Assembly (NCBI RefSeq): GCF_000222685.1
Contig: NZ_AFWJ01000002.1
Coordinates: 1-64,000, forward strand
Direction of reading: 5' to 3'
Origin: Vibrio nigripulchritudo ATCC 27043
GTDB taxonomy: Bacteria; Pseudomonadota; Gammaproteobacteria; Enterobacterales; Vibrionaceae
Length of the DNA: 64,000 nt
Every line of letters starts with the position of its first letter. Position 1 is the stretch's first letter. Below the pieces are notes generated by a model. It had not been told where the DNA came from. It searched no databases and saw only the letters and a list, made by a program, of their open reading frames with translations. Position numbers and translations under genes: made by a program. Shown here piece after piece: positions 1-9,542 of this stretch.

Positions 1-40
1 AGTGAGGATTAAAGTAATGAGAACGCAAAATTTATTCATT

Positions 41-1147
41 TTATTCTCCATCACCAGCTTTCGGTTGGTCTTCAAGTGACTGAATTAATTCGTCTACCTT
101 GGTTTCCCATTCTTGCTCTGCTCTCAGGAAAGATATTTGAGAACGGAGTATGCGTTGAATTTCCTCTTGATACGGCTTCTCATCCAGGCGTGTCTGGTTG
201 TGCGCTTGCGTCATTTTTTGCGACAGTTCGGACATTGTCGATATCAAAGGTTTCTCTGAGGTGTACATTGCGAGCAAAAGCCTTTCTTCCGGATCGAAGT
301 GCTTCCAACCCTCCGGACCAAGAATCAGAAAACCATGGTTGCGTGAGAATCCTGGCGGGCAATCGCTCCTTGAGTATGTAGTTTGAGCAACCTCTTTGGC
401 ATGTTGTTGCTTTGTTTTCTCGGTGATAAATTCTGCAAATACGGAGTTTGCGGAAATTACCCCGGATTTTGGTAGTAAGTTATCTTGCTGGGCTGAGGTT
501 TTCTCTTTGATGTTTTTAATATCAGCTTTAGATAAAGAAATAGGGGGGATCACTTTGGTATGACCGTAAAGAAACTTGAATATTTCTTCTTTGGCGCTCT
601 CAAGCTGATTTCTCTGGTTTCGATAACTGGTGATTAGCTCGATGTCTCTGTCTTTTTCGGCTTTTTTTTCTTCGGCTGCTAACTTTTCTTCAATTTTTTC
701 AATCGCGAGCGTAATGTCGGATAACTTGGATTGTTGTTCCGATGAAGTGCTGATACTCGCTTTATTGCCTGAGGATACTAAGTCGAATTTGTTTGTGTTT
801 TTGTTGAAGGTGACGGTACTGGAAAAAGGGTCGATTTGACTTGCGAGTAATGTACCCGCTTCAAACTTCACATTGCTCCATGCACTTGCTTTACCGGTCA
901 GAGTAAAGCGGTACAAGGTATCACTAAGCATGTATTGGTTACTGTTTAGCCCGTCCTTATTCGAAAGCATTTTAGGCTTCGGTGGCTCACAAGTATTGAT
1001 GACCCTGAAAAAATAGTTGGTTTTAAACCTAACCCAATCTTCCTTTTTATTGGGTAAATTTCCTTGATGCCATTTCACATTAGATGACATACAACCCGTT
1101 AAAATGAACGTACTGAGGAAAATAAAAAAACCGATTTTGTTGATCAT
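41..1147 (-). CDS. Lipoprotein of unknown function with a coiled-coil middle
   Basis: The 368-residue product starts with a lipoprotein signal: a hydrophobic stretch, then the lipobox L-T-G-C with Cys19 as the lipidation site. Residues 20-130 are probably globular. About residues 133-195 are rich in Glu, Lys and Gln with heptad-like spacing and look like a coiled coil. The C-terminal half is charged and largely helical. A strong ribosome site (AAGGAGG, five bases upstream) supports this ATG. I do not recognise the family. It is probably a periplasm-facing membrane-anchored protein. It is transcribed away from the LysE gene and the gene is complete despite lying at the window edge. Confidence 0.8.
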   Translation of the reverse strand: MINKIGFFIFLSTFILTGCMSSNVKWHQGNLPNKKEDWVRFKTNYFFRVINTCEPPKPKMLSNKDGLNSNQYMLSDTLYRFTLTGKASAWSNVKFEAGTLLASQIDPFSSTVTFNKNTNKFDLVSSGNKASISTSSEQQSKLSDITLAIEKIEEKLAAEEKKAEKDRDIELITSYRNQRNQLESAKEEIFKFLYGHTKVIPPISLSKADIKNIKEKTSAQQDNLLPKSGVISANSVFAEFITEKTKQQHAKEVAQTTYSRSDCPPGFSRNHGFLILGPEGWKHFDPEERLLLAMYTSEKPLISTMSELSQKMTQAHNQTRLDEKPYQEEIQRILRSQISFLRAEQEWETKVDELIQSLEDQPKAGDGE

Positions 1148-1162
1148 TCACGCCTCCTTGCG

Positions 1163-1173
1163 TTTATACCCAA
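1163..1173. repeat. TTTATACCCAA element (one arm of a Vibrio-type intergenic repeat)
   Basis: The sequence TTTATACCCAA lies just upstream of the lipoprotein gene. The reverse complement TTGGGTATAAA occurs at 2139-2149, 9639-9649 and 51621-51631, always between genes. At 51607 both arms are present as a hairpin. Confidence 0.5.
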
Positions 1174-1381
1174 TTAAACCGATTGAATAGTATAAAAGCT
1201 GCGTTATATAAAATTGTGATATGCATCCAATAAACTATATGAATGTAAATTCTATGTTAATTTTTATTTTTCTCAATAAGTTGACGGTCCAGCCATTTTG
1301 GATGCTAAGAAAACTTGCATGTGGGTGGTGCTAAATGAGAAAGTGTCGGGCTCTTGCGGTTAGAAAGAAAAGGAAGTACCG

Positions 1382-1996
1382 ATGACGTTCAGCGTTTGGC
1401 TATCTTTGTTTGCCATTTGTTTACTTGGAGCAATGTCTCCGGGTCCAAGCTTAGTGATGGTTTCTAAGCATACTCTGGCTGGTGGGCGAGTGAATGGGTT
1501 AGCAGCGGCGTGGGCGCATGCGATTGGCATTGGTATTTATGCACTAATTACCATTGTTGGTTTAGCCGTGGTATTGCAGCAGTCACCGATCTTATTTAAA
1601 ACCATTAGTTATGCTGGTGCCGCATACTTGGCTTACTTAGGGTTCAATGCACTAAGATCCAAAGGTGGTGTCGCTGCGCGCCTGGAAGCGGGAGAAAAGG
1701 TATCAATTCTTGCTTCAGCCCGAGAGGGTTTTCTGATTTCCATTCTTAGCCCCAAAATAGCTCTGTTCTTCATTGCGTTATTCAGCCAGTTTGTGGCATT
1801 GGGTAACGATCTCTTTAATCAGTTTGTGATTGTCGCGACGCCTCTTATTGTCGATGGTGTGTGGTATACGCTGATTACGTTGTTGCTTTCCATGCCCTTG
1901 GTTATCGACAAAATTCGTCAGAGAGCCCTGCTGATTGACCGTATTTCAGGCGTTATTCTTATCGCGCTTGCACTGCGTGTTGTGTGGGTCGTTTGA
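1382..1996 (+). CDS. LysE/RhtB family amino-acid exporter
   Basis: A 204-residue inner-membrane protein with about six hydrophobic segments. The N-terminal family signature G-A-M-S-P-G-P-S is at residues 16-23, in the loop after the first helix. Members export amino acids or homoserine lactone-like compounds using the proton gradient; the substrate cannot be told from sequence. Length is normal for the family. AGGAAG lies six bases before the ATG. The gene stands alone and ends inside a stem-loop that overlaps its stop codon. Confidence 0.9.
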   Translation: MTFSVWLSLFAICLLGAMSPGPSLVMVSKHTLAGGRVNGLAAAWAHAIGIGIYALITIVGLAVVLQQSPILFKTISYAGAAYLAYLGFNALRSKGGVAARLEAGEKVSILASAREGFLISILSPKIALFFIALFSQFVALGNDLFNQFVIVATPLIVDGVWYTLITLLLSMPLVIDKIRQRALLIDRISGVILIALALRVVWVV

Positions 1997-2003
1997 CCCA
2001 CAC
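1982..2003 (+). terminator. Stem-loop overlapping the lysE-family stop codon
   Basis: GTGTGGGTC and GACCCACAC form a perfect 9-bp stem with a GTTT loop. The TGA stop codon (1994-1996) is within it. No strong T run follows, so termination is plausible but not certain. Confidence 0.5.
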
Positions 2004-2402
2004 GCAACAATTTCCTTCCCTGTCAGGTCTTATCTTTTAAGCGTTACCGATTCTTGATTTAGAACCACTAGATCTTTAAATCAGCGTCTTGTCTGAGCGC
2101 CAGTTGATTCTCTCGGAGCCAAGCATTTTGGGGTTACTTGGGTATAAATCGAATATATATGACTATAGGTTTATATATGATTTGGGATGATGGACTGGAT
2201 ATATATATTTTTGCTTACTATTTTTGTAGTCATATCGCTCAAAAATAGTGAGAAATGTGGTTAGTTTTGCTTTACTGTATTAAAACTATAACAGTTAAGG
2301 GCAGTAAGCCCGTAAAACTGAACAACAAGATGAGGTGAATTGGGCGTCAGTCCAAATGGAAATCACCCGAAAATGGAAGAATTTACACTCAAGGAGGGAA
2401 GA
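1997..2402. other. Intergenic region before the first GNAT gene
   Basis: About 400 bases without a convincing gene. It holds the lysE-family stem-loop, the repeat GGGTTACTTGGGTATAAAT (2131-2149) and an AT-rich stretch with several ATATAT runs at 2153-2215 that probably contains the promoter of the acetyltransferase gene. I see no RNA gene. Confidence 0.5.
2131..2149. repeat. GGGTTACTTGGGTATAAAT repeat, copy 1
   Basis: Differs at one base from the copy at 9631-9649 (GGGTCACTTGGGTATAAAT). Both copies are intergenic and contain TTGGGTATAAA. Confidence 0.6.
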
Positions 2403-2942
2403 GTGGAACTAAGACAAGCCGAGTATCAGGATTACGAACGCATCGCCCAGCTTCACGCGAAAAGCTGGCAGCAAAATTACCGAGGATTGGTAACCGACGC
2501 CTATCTCGATCAGTACGCAGAAGATGACAGAATTGTTGTCTGGCAAACCAGACTGACCAACCCTTCATTTAATCAAAATGTGCTTATTCTCGAAAACGAA
2601 GGTGAGCTTTGCGGTTTCATCTGTGTTTATGGCAATCATAATTTTGAATATGGCACCATCATAGACAACCTTCACATCGATTCTGCTTATCAAGGGCACG
2701 GTTTAGGCACTAAGCTGATGCTGGAAGCCGCCAAATGGGCAGAGAAGTACTTTCCAGATTCTGGTGTTTATTTGGAAGTTCTTGACCAGAACGTTGCGGC
2801 TAAACATTTCTACTTGGCATTGGGAGCCACACAGTCTCACCTGAGTGACTGGAAAGCACCGTGTGGGTCGAAAGTTAAAGAAGCCGTATTTACCTGGACA
2901 TCGCCTTCTATTCTGCTGCGAAAAGCAGAAACGTTTGTCTAG
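2403..2942 (+). CDS. GNAT family N-acetyltransferase
   Basis: A 179-residue single-domain GNAT protein that transfers acetyl from acetyl-CoA to an unknown amine. The pyrophosphate-binding loop is Q-G-H-G-L-G at about residues 97-102, after the strand ending in D-N-L-H-I-D. I chose GTG 2403 because AGGAGG lies exactly five bases before it and the product then begins V-E-L-R-Q-A, as GNAT proteins usually do. An in-frame TTG at 2340 would add 21 poorly conserved-looking residues. The stop codon lies inside a 19-base repeat shared with position 63691. Confidence 0.85.
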   Translation: MELRQAEYQDYERIAQLHAKSWQQNYRGLVTDAYLDQYAEDDRIVVWQTRLTNPSFNQNVLILENEGELCGFICVYGNHNFEYGTIIDNLHIDSAYQGHGLGTKLMLEAAKWAEKYFPDSGVYLEVLDQNVAAKHFYLALGATQSHLSDWKAPCGSKVKEAVFTWTSPSILLRKAETFV

Positions 2943-2957
2943 GTCAACAGACCCTAA
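2939..2957. repeat. CTAGGTCAACAGACCCTAA repeat, copy 1
   Basis: A 19-base sequence identical to 63691-63709. It contains the short inverted repeat GGTC-AACA-GACC. Here it covers the stop codon of the acetyltransferase gene and fills the gap between two convergent genes. Confidence 0.7.
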
Positions 2958-2966
2958 CTTTTAAGT

Positions 2967-3470
2967 TCAAAAGTCATATCGATAAAACTCGGTGTCACCC
3001 TTGCCGTCAGAGGTTTTGGTGAAACCGAGTTTCAGCAGCAGCGAAGCTGAAGCAACATTCGACGTTTCAACTCCGCCTACTATTGATTTTGTTTCGGTGT
3101 AATCTGCACACCACCGAAGCAGTCCGTTCAGCATTTCTTTCGCAAATCCTTTCCCCTGAAAAGACTCTCCAAGCAAATATCCCAGATGCAGATTTTCTTT
3201 GTCTTCCTGATACAAAAATACAAAGCCCATCAGTTTACTGCTTTCTGTAGGCGTCACAGAAAGAACCTGACCTTCCGAGAGTGCATTAGTTAGCCAGTTC
3301 TTTGCGGATTCTGAGTTTTCAATTCCCTGAAAATGAGGAGGAAGGGCATGAGTGACTGCTGGAGTAAGAATGCCAGGGATCTGCTGTAGAAAGTCGGGCT
3401 TACTGGCATCCGTAAGTTCAACTTTATTAATCTGAAGCCGATCTGTCTGAAATAGCTGCATGTTTTTCAC
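2967..3470 (-). CDS. GNAT family N-acetyltransferase (RimJ/RimL-like)
   Basis: A 167-residue GNAT protein with the typical opening L-F-Q-T-D-R-L-Q and the acetyl-CoA loop Q-G-K-G-F-A at about residues 105-110. The substrate is unknown. GTG 3470 is preferred: GGAG, part of the end of guaD, sits seven bases upstream. ATG 3461 is three codons further in. The reading frame extends upstream to 3539, but that would overlap guaD. It is the last gene of the xdhABC-guaD run and is probably co-transcribed, although a role in purine breakdown is not evident. Confidence 0.8.
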   Translation of the reverse strand: MKNMQLFQTDRLQINKVELTDASKPDFLQQIPGILTPAVTHALPPHFQGIENSESAKNWLTNALSEGQVLSVTPTESSKLMGFVFLYQEDKENLHLGYLLGESFQGKGFAKEMLNGLLRWCADYTETKSIVGGVETSNVASASLLLKLGFTKTSDGKGDTEFYRYDF

Positions 3471-3474
3471 GGTA

Positions 3475-4782
3475 TTACTCCGAGGGGTAAGTACGATTTC
3501 CCATAATATACGTTTCAGAGACTGTCCTGTCGTCGCCAAGACTCATCAAAACGAACAATTTCTCTTCCAGCGTTTTGGCTTGGTTCATTCGGAATTTCAT
3601 TAGTTGAGTTGCATGAAGATCCAGCACCACAAAATCCGCCTCTTTACCCACGGCAAGGTTTCCGATTTTGTTATCCAGATGCAGAGCTTTTGCTCCGCCT
3701 AATGTGGCTAAATACAGGGACTTTAATGGGTGAAGCTTTTCCTGTTGTAGCTGCATGATTTTGTACGCTTCACTCATGGTTTGCAAAATGGAGAAGCTGG
3801 TGCCTGCACCTACATCCGTCCCCATGCCAACCCGAATACCAAATTCTTCCATTTTGTTAAGCCTAAACAGCCCGGAACCTAGAAAAAGGTTGGAGGTCGG
3901 GCAGAATGCAATCGCTGATTCTGTCTCTGCCAGACGGTGGCATTCACAATCTGACAGATGAATGCCATGCGCAAATACAGAACGTTTATGCAGCAAACCG
4001 TAGTGATCGTATACATCCAGATAGCTTTTGCGTTCCGGGAACAACGCCATTACCCAGTCGATTTCTTTCTGGTTTTCAGAAAGGTGCGTATGCATGTAAA
4101 CGTCTGGGTATTCTTCTAAAAGCTTACCTACGGTGGCCAGTTGATCGTTGGTGCTGGTAGGCGCAAACCTTGGTGTGACGGCGTAATGCAAGCGAGAGCG
4201 TTTATGCCATTTTTCTATTAGCGCTTTCGAATCGGTGTAGCCAGATTCAGGCGTATCGGTTAATGATTCTGGCGCATTTCTGTCCATCAGCACTTTGCCC
4301 GCTATCATTCTTAAATTCCGTTTCTCGGCTTCTTCGAAAAAAACATCTACCGATGCTTTATGAACAGTGCCAAACACAAGCGCGGTTGTAGTGCCGTTAC
4401 TCGCCAGTTCATCCAGAAACAAGGTTGCCACCTGTCGAGCGTATTCAGGGTCTTTAAATCGAAGTTCCTCAGGAAAGGTGTAGTTTTCGAGCCAGTCAAG
4501 TAATTGCTCGCCGTAAGACGCGATCATTCCAGTTTGCGGATAATGGATGTGCGTATCGATAAAACCTGATGTGATGAGCTTGTTCTCAAATTCAGTAACT
4601 TCTATGGTTTCGGGTAGTGTTGATAACAGGTGTTCTGCTTCGCCAATCTGGGTCACTAACCCGTCCTCAACAACCACGATACCGTCTTCAAAATATTGGT
4701 AAGAGTGTTCTAACCCTACTTCCTGTGGGTCAGCCACACTGTGTAGCACCGCGCTTCGAAAAGCGTGTGTTTTTGTTGTCAT
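3475..4782 (-). CDS. guaD: Guanine deaminase
   Basis: Hydrolyses guanine to xanthine and ammonia, feeding XdhABC. The 435-residue protein is an amidohydrolase: a small N-terminal beta domain, then a TIM barrel with zinc ligands H-I-H in F-I-D-T-H-I-H (His78 and His80), a His in H-T-H-L-S-E, a His in F-A-H-G-I-H and an Asp in G-T-D-V-G-A-G-T. This order and length fit bacterial GuaD. The ATG at 4782 has AGGAAG just upstream; the frame is open for 41 more codons, but these look like untranslated intergenic sequence. It lies 28 bases after xdhC in the same orientation. Confidence 0.95.
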   Translation of the reverse strand: MTTKTHAFRSAVLHSVADPQEVGLEHSYQYFEDGIVVVEDGLVTQIGEAEHLLSTLPETIEVTEFENKLITSGFIDTHIHYPQTGMIASYGEQLLDWLENYTFPEELRFKDPEYARQVATLFLDELASNGTTTALVFGTVHKASVDVFFEEAEKRNLRMIAGKVLMDRNAPESLTDTPESGYTDSKALIEKWHKRSRLHYAVTPRFAPTSTNDQLATVGKLLEEYPDVYMHTHLSENQKEIDWVMALFPERKSYLDVYDHYGLLHKRSVFAHGIHLSDCECHRLAETESAIAFCPTSNLFLGSGLFRLNKMEEFGIRVGMGTDVGAGTSFSILQTMSEAYKIMQLQQEKLHPLKSLYLATLGGAKALHLDNKIGNLAVGKEADFVVLDLHATQLMKFRMNQAKTLEEKLFVLMSLGDDRTVSETYIMGNRTYPSE

Positions 4783-4810
4783 TTTGCTTCCTTTTGTTGC
4801 CTTACGTCCG

Positions 4811-5656
4811 TTAGGCTTGTTTTTGTTGTATTTTATGGGACAAGTTGTTTGATGAAGGTTGAGCCTTACCGCGAATTCTGGCTTCTTCTGCCTGATAGTG
4901 AGCAATCAGTTCACCAGCGACCGATACGGCAATCTCTGCAGGAAGTTTTCCCGGAACATCGCTGAGCCCAATGGGGCTGGTCATTGTTTCGAGCTGACTG
5001 TCCTTATAGCCTCGCTGTTTCAGCCTCATGTCGAACTTCTTACGTTTGGTTGCCGAACCAATGACCCCGAAGTAGCAACTGTCCTCTCTATCAAGAATAG
5101 CTCTTGTCAGGTCAAAATCGAGTTGGTGGTTGTGAGTCATCACCAGAAAGTAGCTGTTTTCATGGGCAAAGTTGACTTCGCCAACAGGGTCGTCACTGAC
5201 CAGAACCTCGACATTGGCTGGTGTGTCGCTAGGAAACTCGTGTTCACGTTGATCAATCCATGTGATCTCAAAATCCAGAGTGGCGACAACGTGAATGAGT
5301 GCCTTGGCGACGTGCCCGGCACCAAAAAGATACAGGTGCCTTTTTTGAGTGCCGATGGGTTCAAAGCAAAGCGTTGCCATGCCACCACAGCATTGACCCA
5401 AACGCGCCCCAAGATTGAACGTTTCAACGTTGACGTCGGTTGCTTTGTCTTCGAGCATTTGCCTGGCCATTTGGGTAGCAAGATGCTCAAGGTGACCGCC
5501 CCCGATCGTAGCGAATAACCTGTCTTCAGTTATCAGCATTTTGGTGCCGACTCCGCGGGGAACTGATCCGCGTTCATCAAGCACCGTAACCATCACGCAG
5601 GCTTGATTCGCTTTCTCAAGTTTTGCCAGTTCCTGAATCCAGTTGTCGTTGTACAT
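4811..5656 (-). CDS. xdhC: Xanthine dehydrogenase accessory protein XdhC
   Basis: Chaperone that binds the molybdenum cofactor, helps its sulfuration and delivers it to the XdhB subunit. The N-terminal XdhC/CoxI domain shows D-E-R-G-S-V-P-R-G-V-G at residues 27-37 and the cysteine pair in G-Q-C-C-G-G at 87-92. A Rossmann domain follows with L-F-G-A-G-H-V-A at 110-117. The length (281) is typical. It follows xdhB by 21 bases and precedes guaD, so it is part of one operon. Confidence 0.95.
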   Translation of the reverse strand: MYNDNWIQELAKLEKANQACVMVTVLDERGSVPRGVGTKMLITEDRLFATIGGGHLEHLATQMARQMLEDKATDVNVETFNLGARLGQCCGGMATLCFEPIGTQKRHLYLFGAGHVAKALIHVVATLDFEITWIDQREHEFPSDTPANVEVLVSDDPVGEVNFAHENSYFLVMTHNHQLDFDLTRAILDREDSCYFGVIGSATKRKKFDMRLKQRGYKDSQLETMTSPIGLSDVPGKLPAEIAVSVAGELIAHYQAEEARIRGKAQPSSNNLSHKIQQKQA

Positions 5657-5677
5657 AACTTTCCCTCGCGGATCCGA

Positions 5678-8077
5678 TTATTTCTCTAATGCTGTCTCAG
5701 GTTTTGTTTCTGGTGTTGGCTGTGGCATTCGTACCTTTTCAATCGCCATCAAGACACGTTCTGGCGTAGCTGGCGTATCCAAATGAGGTCGGGCATCTCC
5801 CACGGCAACGGAACTGATTGCATTTTTCAGTGCGCTCCAGACAGACATGGCAAGCATAAATGGCGGCTCGCCCACTGCTTTAGAGTGAAACACCGTGTCT
5901 TCCGGGTTTTGTCGGTTTTGCAGTAGGTGCGTTCTGAAATCAATGGGCATATCGGCAACCGCTGGTATCTTGTAGCTTGCAGGGCCACTGGTGGTCAGCC
6001 TACCTTGTTCGTTCCATACTAGTTCCTCGGTGGTAAGCCACCCAGCACCCTGAACAAATGCGCCTTCAACCTGACCAATGTCGATGGCTGGGTTCAGAGA
6101 TGCGCCTACGTCATGCAATAGATCCGCTCGCAGAATTTTGTACTCTCCCGTAAGCGTATCTACGATCACTTCCGAGCAGGATGCCCCGTAAGCAAAGTAG
6201 TAAAACGGTCTGCCCTGAGCTTTCTCATGGTCATAGTAGATTTTGGGGGTGCGATAAAATCCAGTGCTGGAAAGAGAAATTTGGTTGAAGTATGCCAGTT
6301 GGATGAACTCATCGAACTCAATGAGATTCTCGCCAGCCTGAATCACACCATTTTTAAACTTCACCTTTTCAGGCGCTACTTTGAAGTGTTCCGCCGCAAA
6401 ATTTACTAGCCGTACTTTGATGTTTCGGGCAGCATTCTGCGCCGCTTTACCATTCAGGTCCGTCCCTGATGATGCTGCCGTCGGAGAAGTATTGGGCACT
6501 TTTTCAGTGTTGGTTGCAGTGATTTGAATACGGCTGATATCGACCTGAAATTCTTCGGCAACAATCTGTGCCACTTTAGTATTCAGCCCTTGCCCCATCT
6601 CTGTGCCGCCGTGGTTAAGGTGGATACTGCCATCGGTATAAATGTGAATCAGAGCGCCAGCCTGATTGAGGAACGAAGCAGTAAACGAAATACCAAACTT
6701 CACCGGGGTAATGGCCAGCCCTTTTTTCAATATTGGGCTTTGCTGGTTAAAGGTGTCGATTTCTTCCCGGCGTTTATGGTATTCACAGCTTTCCACCAAC
6801 TGCTCGGTGATTTCAGGCATGAAGTCGCTGTCTTCCACTGTCTGAAAGTAGTGGGTAACATTTCTTTCGTCTTTTCCGTAGTAGTTTGCGCATCTCACAT
6901 CAAGCGCGTCTTTTTTCAGATAGCTCGCTATCTCATCCATGATGTGCTCAATGGTCATCATGCCTTGAGGACCACCAAACCCACGAAATGCTGTGTTCGA
7001 TGCCGTATTGGTTTTACAGCGATAACCGGTCACCGTCGCATCCCCAAGGTAATAAGCGTTGTCGGAATGAAACATTGCCCGATCAACAATAGAGCTGGAA
7101 AGATCCGGCGAATATCCGCAGTTACCTGCGACATCTATCTCTATACCTGCGATGACCCCAGCGTCATCAAACCCAACCTTGTATCGGTTAAAAAATGGGT
7201 GGCGTTTGCCCGTCATCATCATGTCGTCGGATCTGGACATTCGCATTTTGGTCGGGCGACCCGTTAACTTGGCGATAACCGACGCCATGCAAGCCTGATA
7301 GGAAGACTGAGTTTCTTTTCCGCCGAAACCACCTCCCATTCTTCGTACGTCGATCAGGACTTTATGCATAGGTACACCAAGTACGCTGGCAACGAGCTTT
7401 TGAATTTCGGTTGGGTTTTGGGTGGAGGAGTGGACAATCATGCCATCATCTTCGGTGGGCATGACCGTGGCGATTTGAGTTTCAAGATAAAAGTGCTCTT
7501 GCCCACCAACGTGTAAGCTGCCTTCTAATACATGTTTGGCATTGGCGAGGGCGGCTTTGGAGTCCCCCCGTTTCTGTTGGTGAGTATCGGTAACAAACAG
7601 GCGTTTTTCGAGTGCTTCTTCCACATCTAGTACAGCCGGCAACACCTCATATTCTATCTCTGCAGCTTGTGCTGCTTGCCTTGCGACGTCAATGTTTTCC
7701 GCTGCAACGGCAATAACTGGTTGTCCGACGTATTCGACTTTGCCATCTGCGAGCAGAGGATCCCCGGGGAAGATTGCACCTATGTCCAAATTACCGGGTA
7801 CGTCTTCACTGCTTATCGCAATCGCAACACCTTCGAATTCATAGCAGGGGGAAAGGTCGATACTCATAATGTTTGCGTGGGCATGTGGGCTGAGCAGGGC
7901 GTACACGTGAAGCTGATTTGGGAATTCCAGCTTGTCGTCGATATAAATCGCTTCGCCAGTAACCTGTTTTGACGCGCTGTCGTGTTTAACACTTTTACCT
8001 ACGCCAGTTTTTAGATCCTGTTTGAACAGAGCCACCATCTCTTCGTGGCTCATGGCTGATTTCGGCGCACTAGACAT
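5678..8077 (-). CDS. xdhB: Xanthine dehydrogenase, molybdopterin-binding subunit
   Basis: Large catalytic subunit, 799 residues, which oxidises hypoxanthine and xanthine to urate. Visible motifs are the molybdopterin loop R-M-G-G-G-F-G-G-K-E (246-255), A-F-R-G-F-G-G-P-Q-G, G-T-E-M-G-Q-G-L, and the catalytic glutamate in A-V-G-E-P-P-F (Glu737). The start overlaps the end of xdhA by eight bases, which indicates translational coupling. Size and domain order match bacterial XdhB of the two-subunit type. Confidence 0.96.
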   Translation of the reverse strand: MSSAPKSAMSHEEMVALFKQDLKTGVGKSVKHDSASKQVTGEAIYIDDKLEFPNQLHVYALLSPHAHANIMSIDLSPCYEFEGVAIAISSEDVPGNLDIGAIFPGDPLLADGKVEYVGQPVIAVAAENIDVARQAAQAAEIEYEVLPAVLDVEEALEKRLFVTDTHQQKRGDSKAALANAKHVLEGSLHVGGQEHFYLETQIATVMPTEDDGMIVHSSTQNPTEIQKLVASVLGVPMHKVLIDVRRMGGGFGGKETQSSYQACMASVIAKLTGRPTKMRMSRSDDMMMTGKRHPFFNRYKVGFDDAGVIAGIEIDVAGNCGYSPDLSSSIVDRAMFHSDNAYYLGDATVTGYRCKTNTASNTAFRGFGGPQGMMTIEHIMDEIASYLKKDALDVRCANYYGKDERNVTHYFQTVEDSDFMPEITEQLVESCEYHKRREEIDTFNQQSPILKKGLAITPVKFGISFTASFLNQAGALIHIYTDGSIHLNHGGTEMGQGLNTKVAQIVAEEFQVDISRIQITATNTEKVPNTSPTAASSGTDLNGKAAQNAARNIKVRLVNFAAEHFKVAPEKVKFKNGVIQAGENLIEFDEFIQLAYFNQISLSSTGFYRTPKIYYDHEKAQGRPFYYFAYGASCSEVIVDTLTGEYKILRADLLHDVGASLNPAIDIGQVEGAFVQGAGWLTTEELVWNEQGRLTTSGPASYKIPAVADMPIDFRTHLLQNRQNPEDTVFHSKAVGEPPFMLAMSVWSALKNAISSVAVGDARPHLDTPATPERVLMAIEKVRMPQPTPETKPETALEK

Positions 8078-9518
8078 AAGACGTTACCCTGGTTTCGATT
8101 TGGTTGTGTGGATGAGTGGACTCAACATAAAAACGTCGCAGCAGGTTCGCGGCTGCTAAGGCGCGATATTCTCTGGTTGCACGGAAATCGCTCAAAGGCT
8201 CGAAGTCATCCACGAGCTTCTTCATCGCATCAAGAATGCTATTTTCATTCCAGTCCTGACCAATCAACGCGTTTTCACAGTGCTTTGCACGCTTAGGAAT
8301 CTCCGCCATTCCGCCAAAAGCAATACACGCTCGGGTCACTTTTCCATTCTGAATCGTCAGGTTGAACGCGCCACAAACGGCAGAAATGTCGTCATCCAGT
8401 CGTTTAGAAAGCTTATAAGCCTTAAAGGTATGTTCAGGTTGCAGCAGAGGGATGTGAATCGATTCAATAAATTCACCGGGCTTTTGCGCCGTGACCTTGT
8501 ACCGAATGAAGTAGTCTTCCAGAAGCAGAGTTCGGGTTTCATTGCCACATCTTAGGGCGATTTTTGCACCTAATGCGATCAGCAATGGAGGAGAATCGCC
8601 AATCGGGGAGGCGTTCGCAATGTTGCCACCGAGTGTCCCCTGATTTCGTATCTGAAGCGAAGCAAAGCGGTGAAGCAGTTCACCAAAGTCTGGGAAGTGT
8701 TGAGAAAGAGCTTGATACGCGTTGCTGAGTGTCACATTCGCACCAATCACAAGGCTATCATCCACAAGCTTGCACTCTTTCATATTGGCAACAGAAGCTA
8801 CGTTGATGAGTGTTTGAATGGGTTTGTGAAATTGCGTGACTTCAAGTGCGAGATCGGTACCGCCCGCGACAAGTCTGGCATCTGGATTAGCCACAAGTAG
8901 CGACGCCAGTTCATCCTTTGAAGTAGGCAGATAAGATTGAAAACTTCCAAAGGTAAGCTCACCTTTCTGAGCTGATAGCTGGTTAAGCTGCGCAATGGTT
9001 TTTTCTTCTAATGCAGAAAACTGATCTCTCAGGTTTTGATTGCTATTGAGTGAAAGCGCCGCATCAACAATCGGCCGGTAACCAGTGCAGCGGCAAAGGT
9101 TGCCCGACAACGCTTCCATGACATCGTGTTTTGTCACTGTTGATTTGTTTTTCAGTAAGGCAAACATCGACATAATGAAGCCGGGGGTGCAAAAGCCGCA
9201 TTGTGAGCCGTGGAACTCCACCATGGCTTGCTGAACCGGATGAAGGCAGCCGCTGGGGTCTTTAAGATCTTCTACGGTGATTAACTGTTTGCCATGAAGT
9301 GATGAAACAAACGTCAGACAAGAGTTCACTGATTGATAAACTAATCTCCCATCAACGACTTCCCCAAGTACCACAGTACACGCACCGCAGTCCCCAGAGC
9401 CACAACCTTCTTTTGTTCCCGTTTTCCTTAACTGGGTTCTCAGGTATTGCAAAACGGTGGTATTGGGAGACAGATCTTCAATGTGTTGTACAGATTGGTT
9501 TAACAAAAACGATATCAC
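8070..9518 (-). CDS. xdhA: Xanthine dehydrogenase, iron-sulfur and FAD subunit
   Basis: Small subunit, 482 residues, which carries electrons from the molybdenum site to FAD and NAD. The first [2Fe-2S] cluster ligands are Cys39, Cys44, Cys47 (in G-C-G-S-G-D-C-G-A-C) and Cys67. The second has Cys107, Cys110, Cys142 and Cys144 (G-F-C-T-P-G-F and N-L-C-R-C-T-G-Y). The FAD domain begins near residue 190 and includes A-G-G-T-D-L. I chose GTG 9518 because AGGAGG lies four bases upstream; a longer reading to 9557 would include the ribosome site in the protein. It is the first gene of the operon, and two RutR-like boxes lie just upstream. Confidence 0.95.
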   Translation of the reverse strand: MISFLLNQSVQHIEDLSPNTTVLQYLRTQLRKTGTKEGCGSGDCGACTVVLGEVVDGRLVYQSVNSCLTFVSSLHGKQLITVEDLKDPSGCLHPVQQAMVEFHGSQCGFCTPGFIMSMFALLKNKSTVTKHDVMEALSGNLCRCTGYRPIVDAALSLNSNQNLRDQFSALEEKTIAQLNQLSAQKGELTFGSFQSYLPTSKDELASLLVANPDARLVAGGTDLALEVTQFHKPIQTLINVASVANMKECKLVDDSLVIGANVTLSNAYQALSQHFPDFGELLHRFASLQIRNQGTLGGNIANASPIGDSPPLLIALGAKIALRCGNETRTLLLEDYFIRYKVTAQKPGEFIESIHIPLLQPEHTFKAYKLSKRLDDDISAVCGAFNLTIQNGKVTRACIAFGGMAEIPKRAKHCENALIGQDWNENSILDAMKKLVDDFEPLSDFRATREYRALAAANLLRRFYVESTHPHNQIETRVTSYV

Positions 9519-9542
9519 GAGTCCTCCTGCGTGATAAAAAAC

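Noticed and set aside
76-381. Plus-strand reading frame of 101 codons
   Set aside because: It lies inside the lipoprotein gene on the other strand and has no ribosome site or recognisable sequence.
4859-5518. 219-codon plus-strand frame opposite xdhC
   Set aside because: Explained by codon bias of xdhC on the other strand.
6524-7267. 247-codon plus-strand frame opposite xdhB
   Set aside because: Antisense to a strongly conserved enzyme gene. The translation looks unstructured and like no family.
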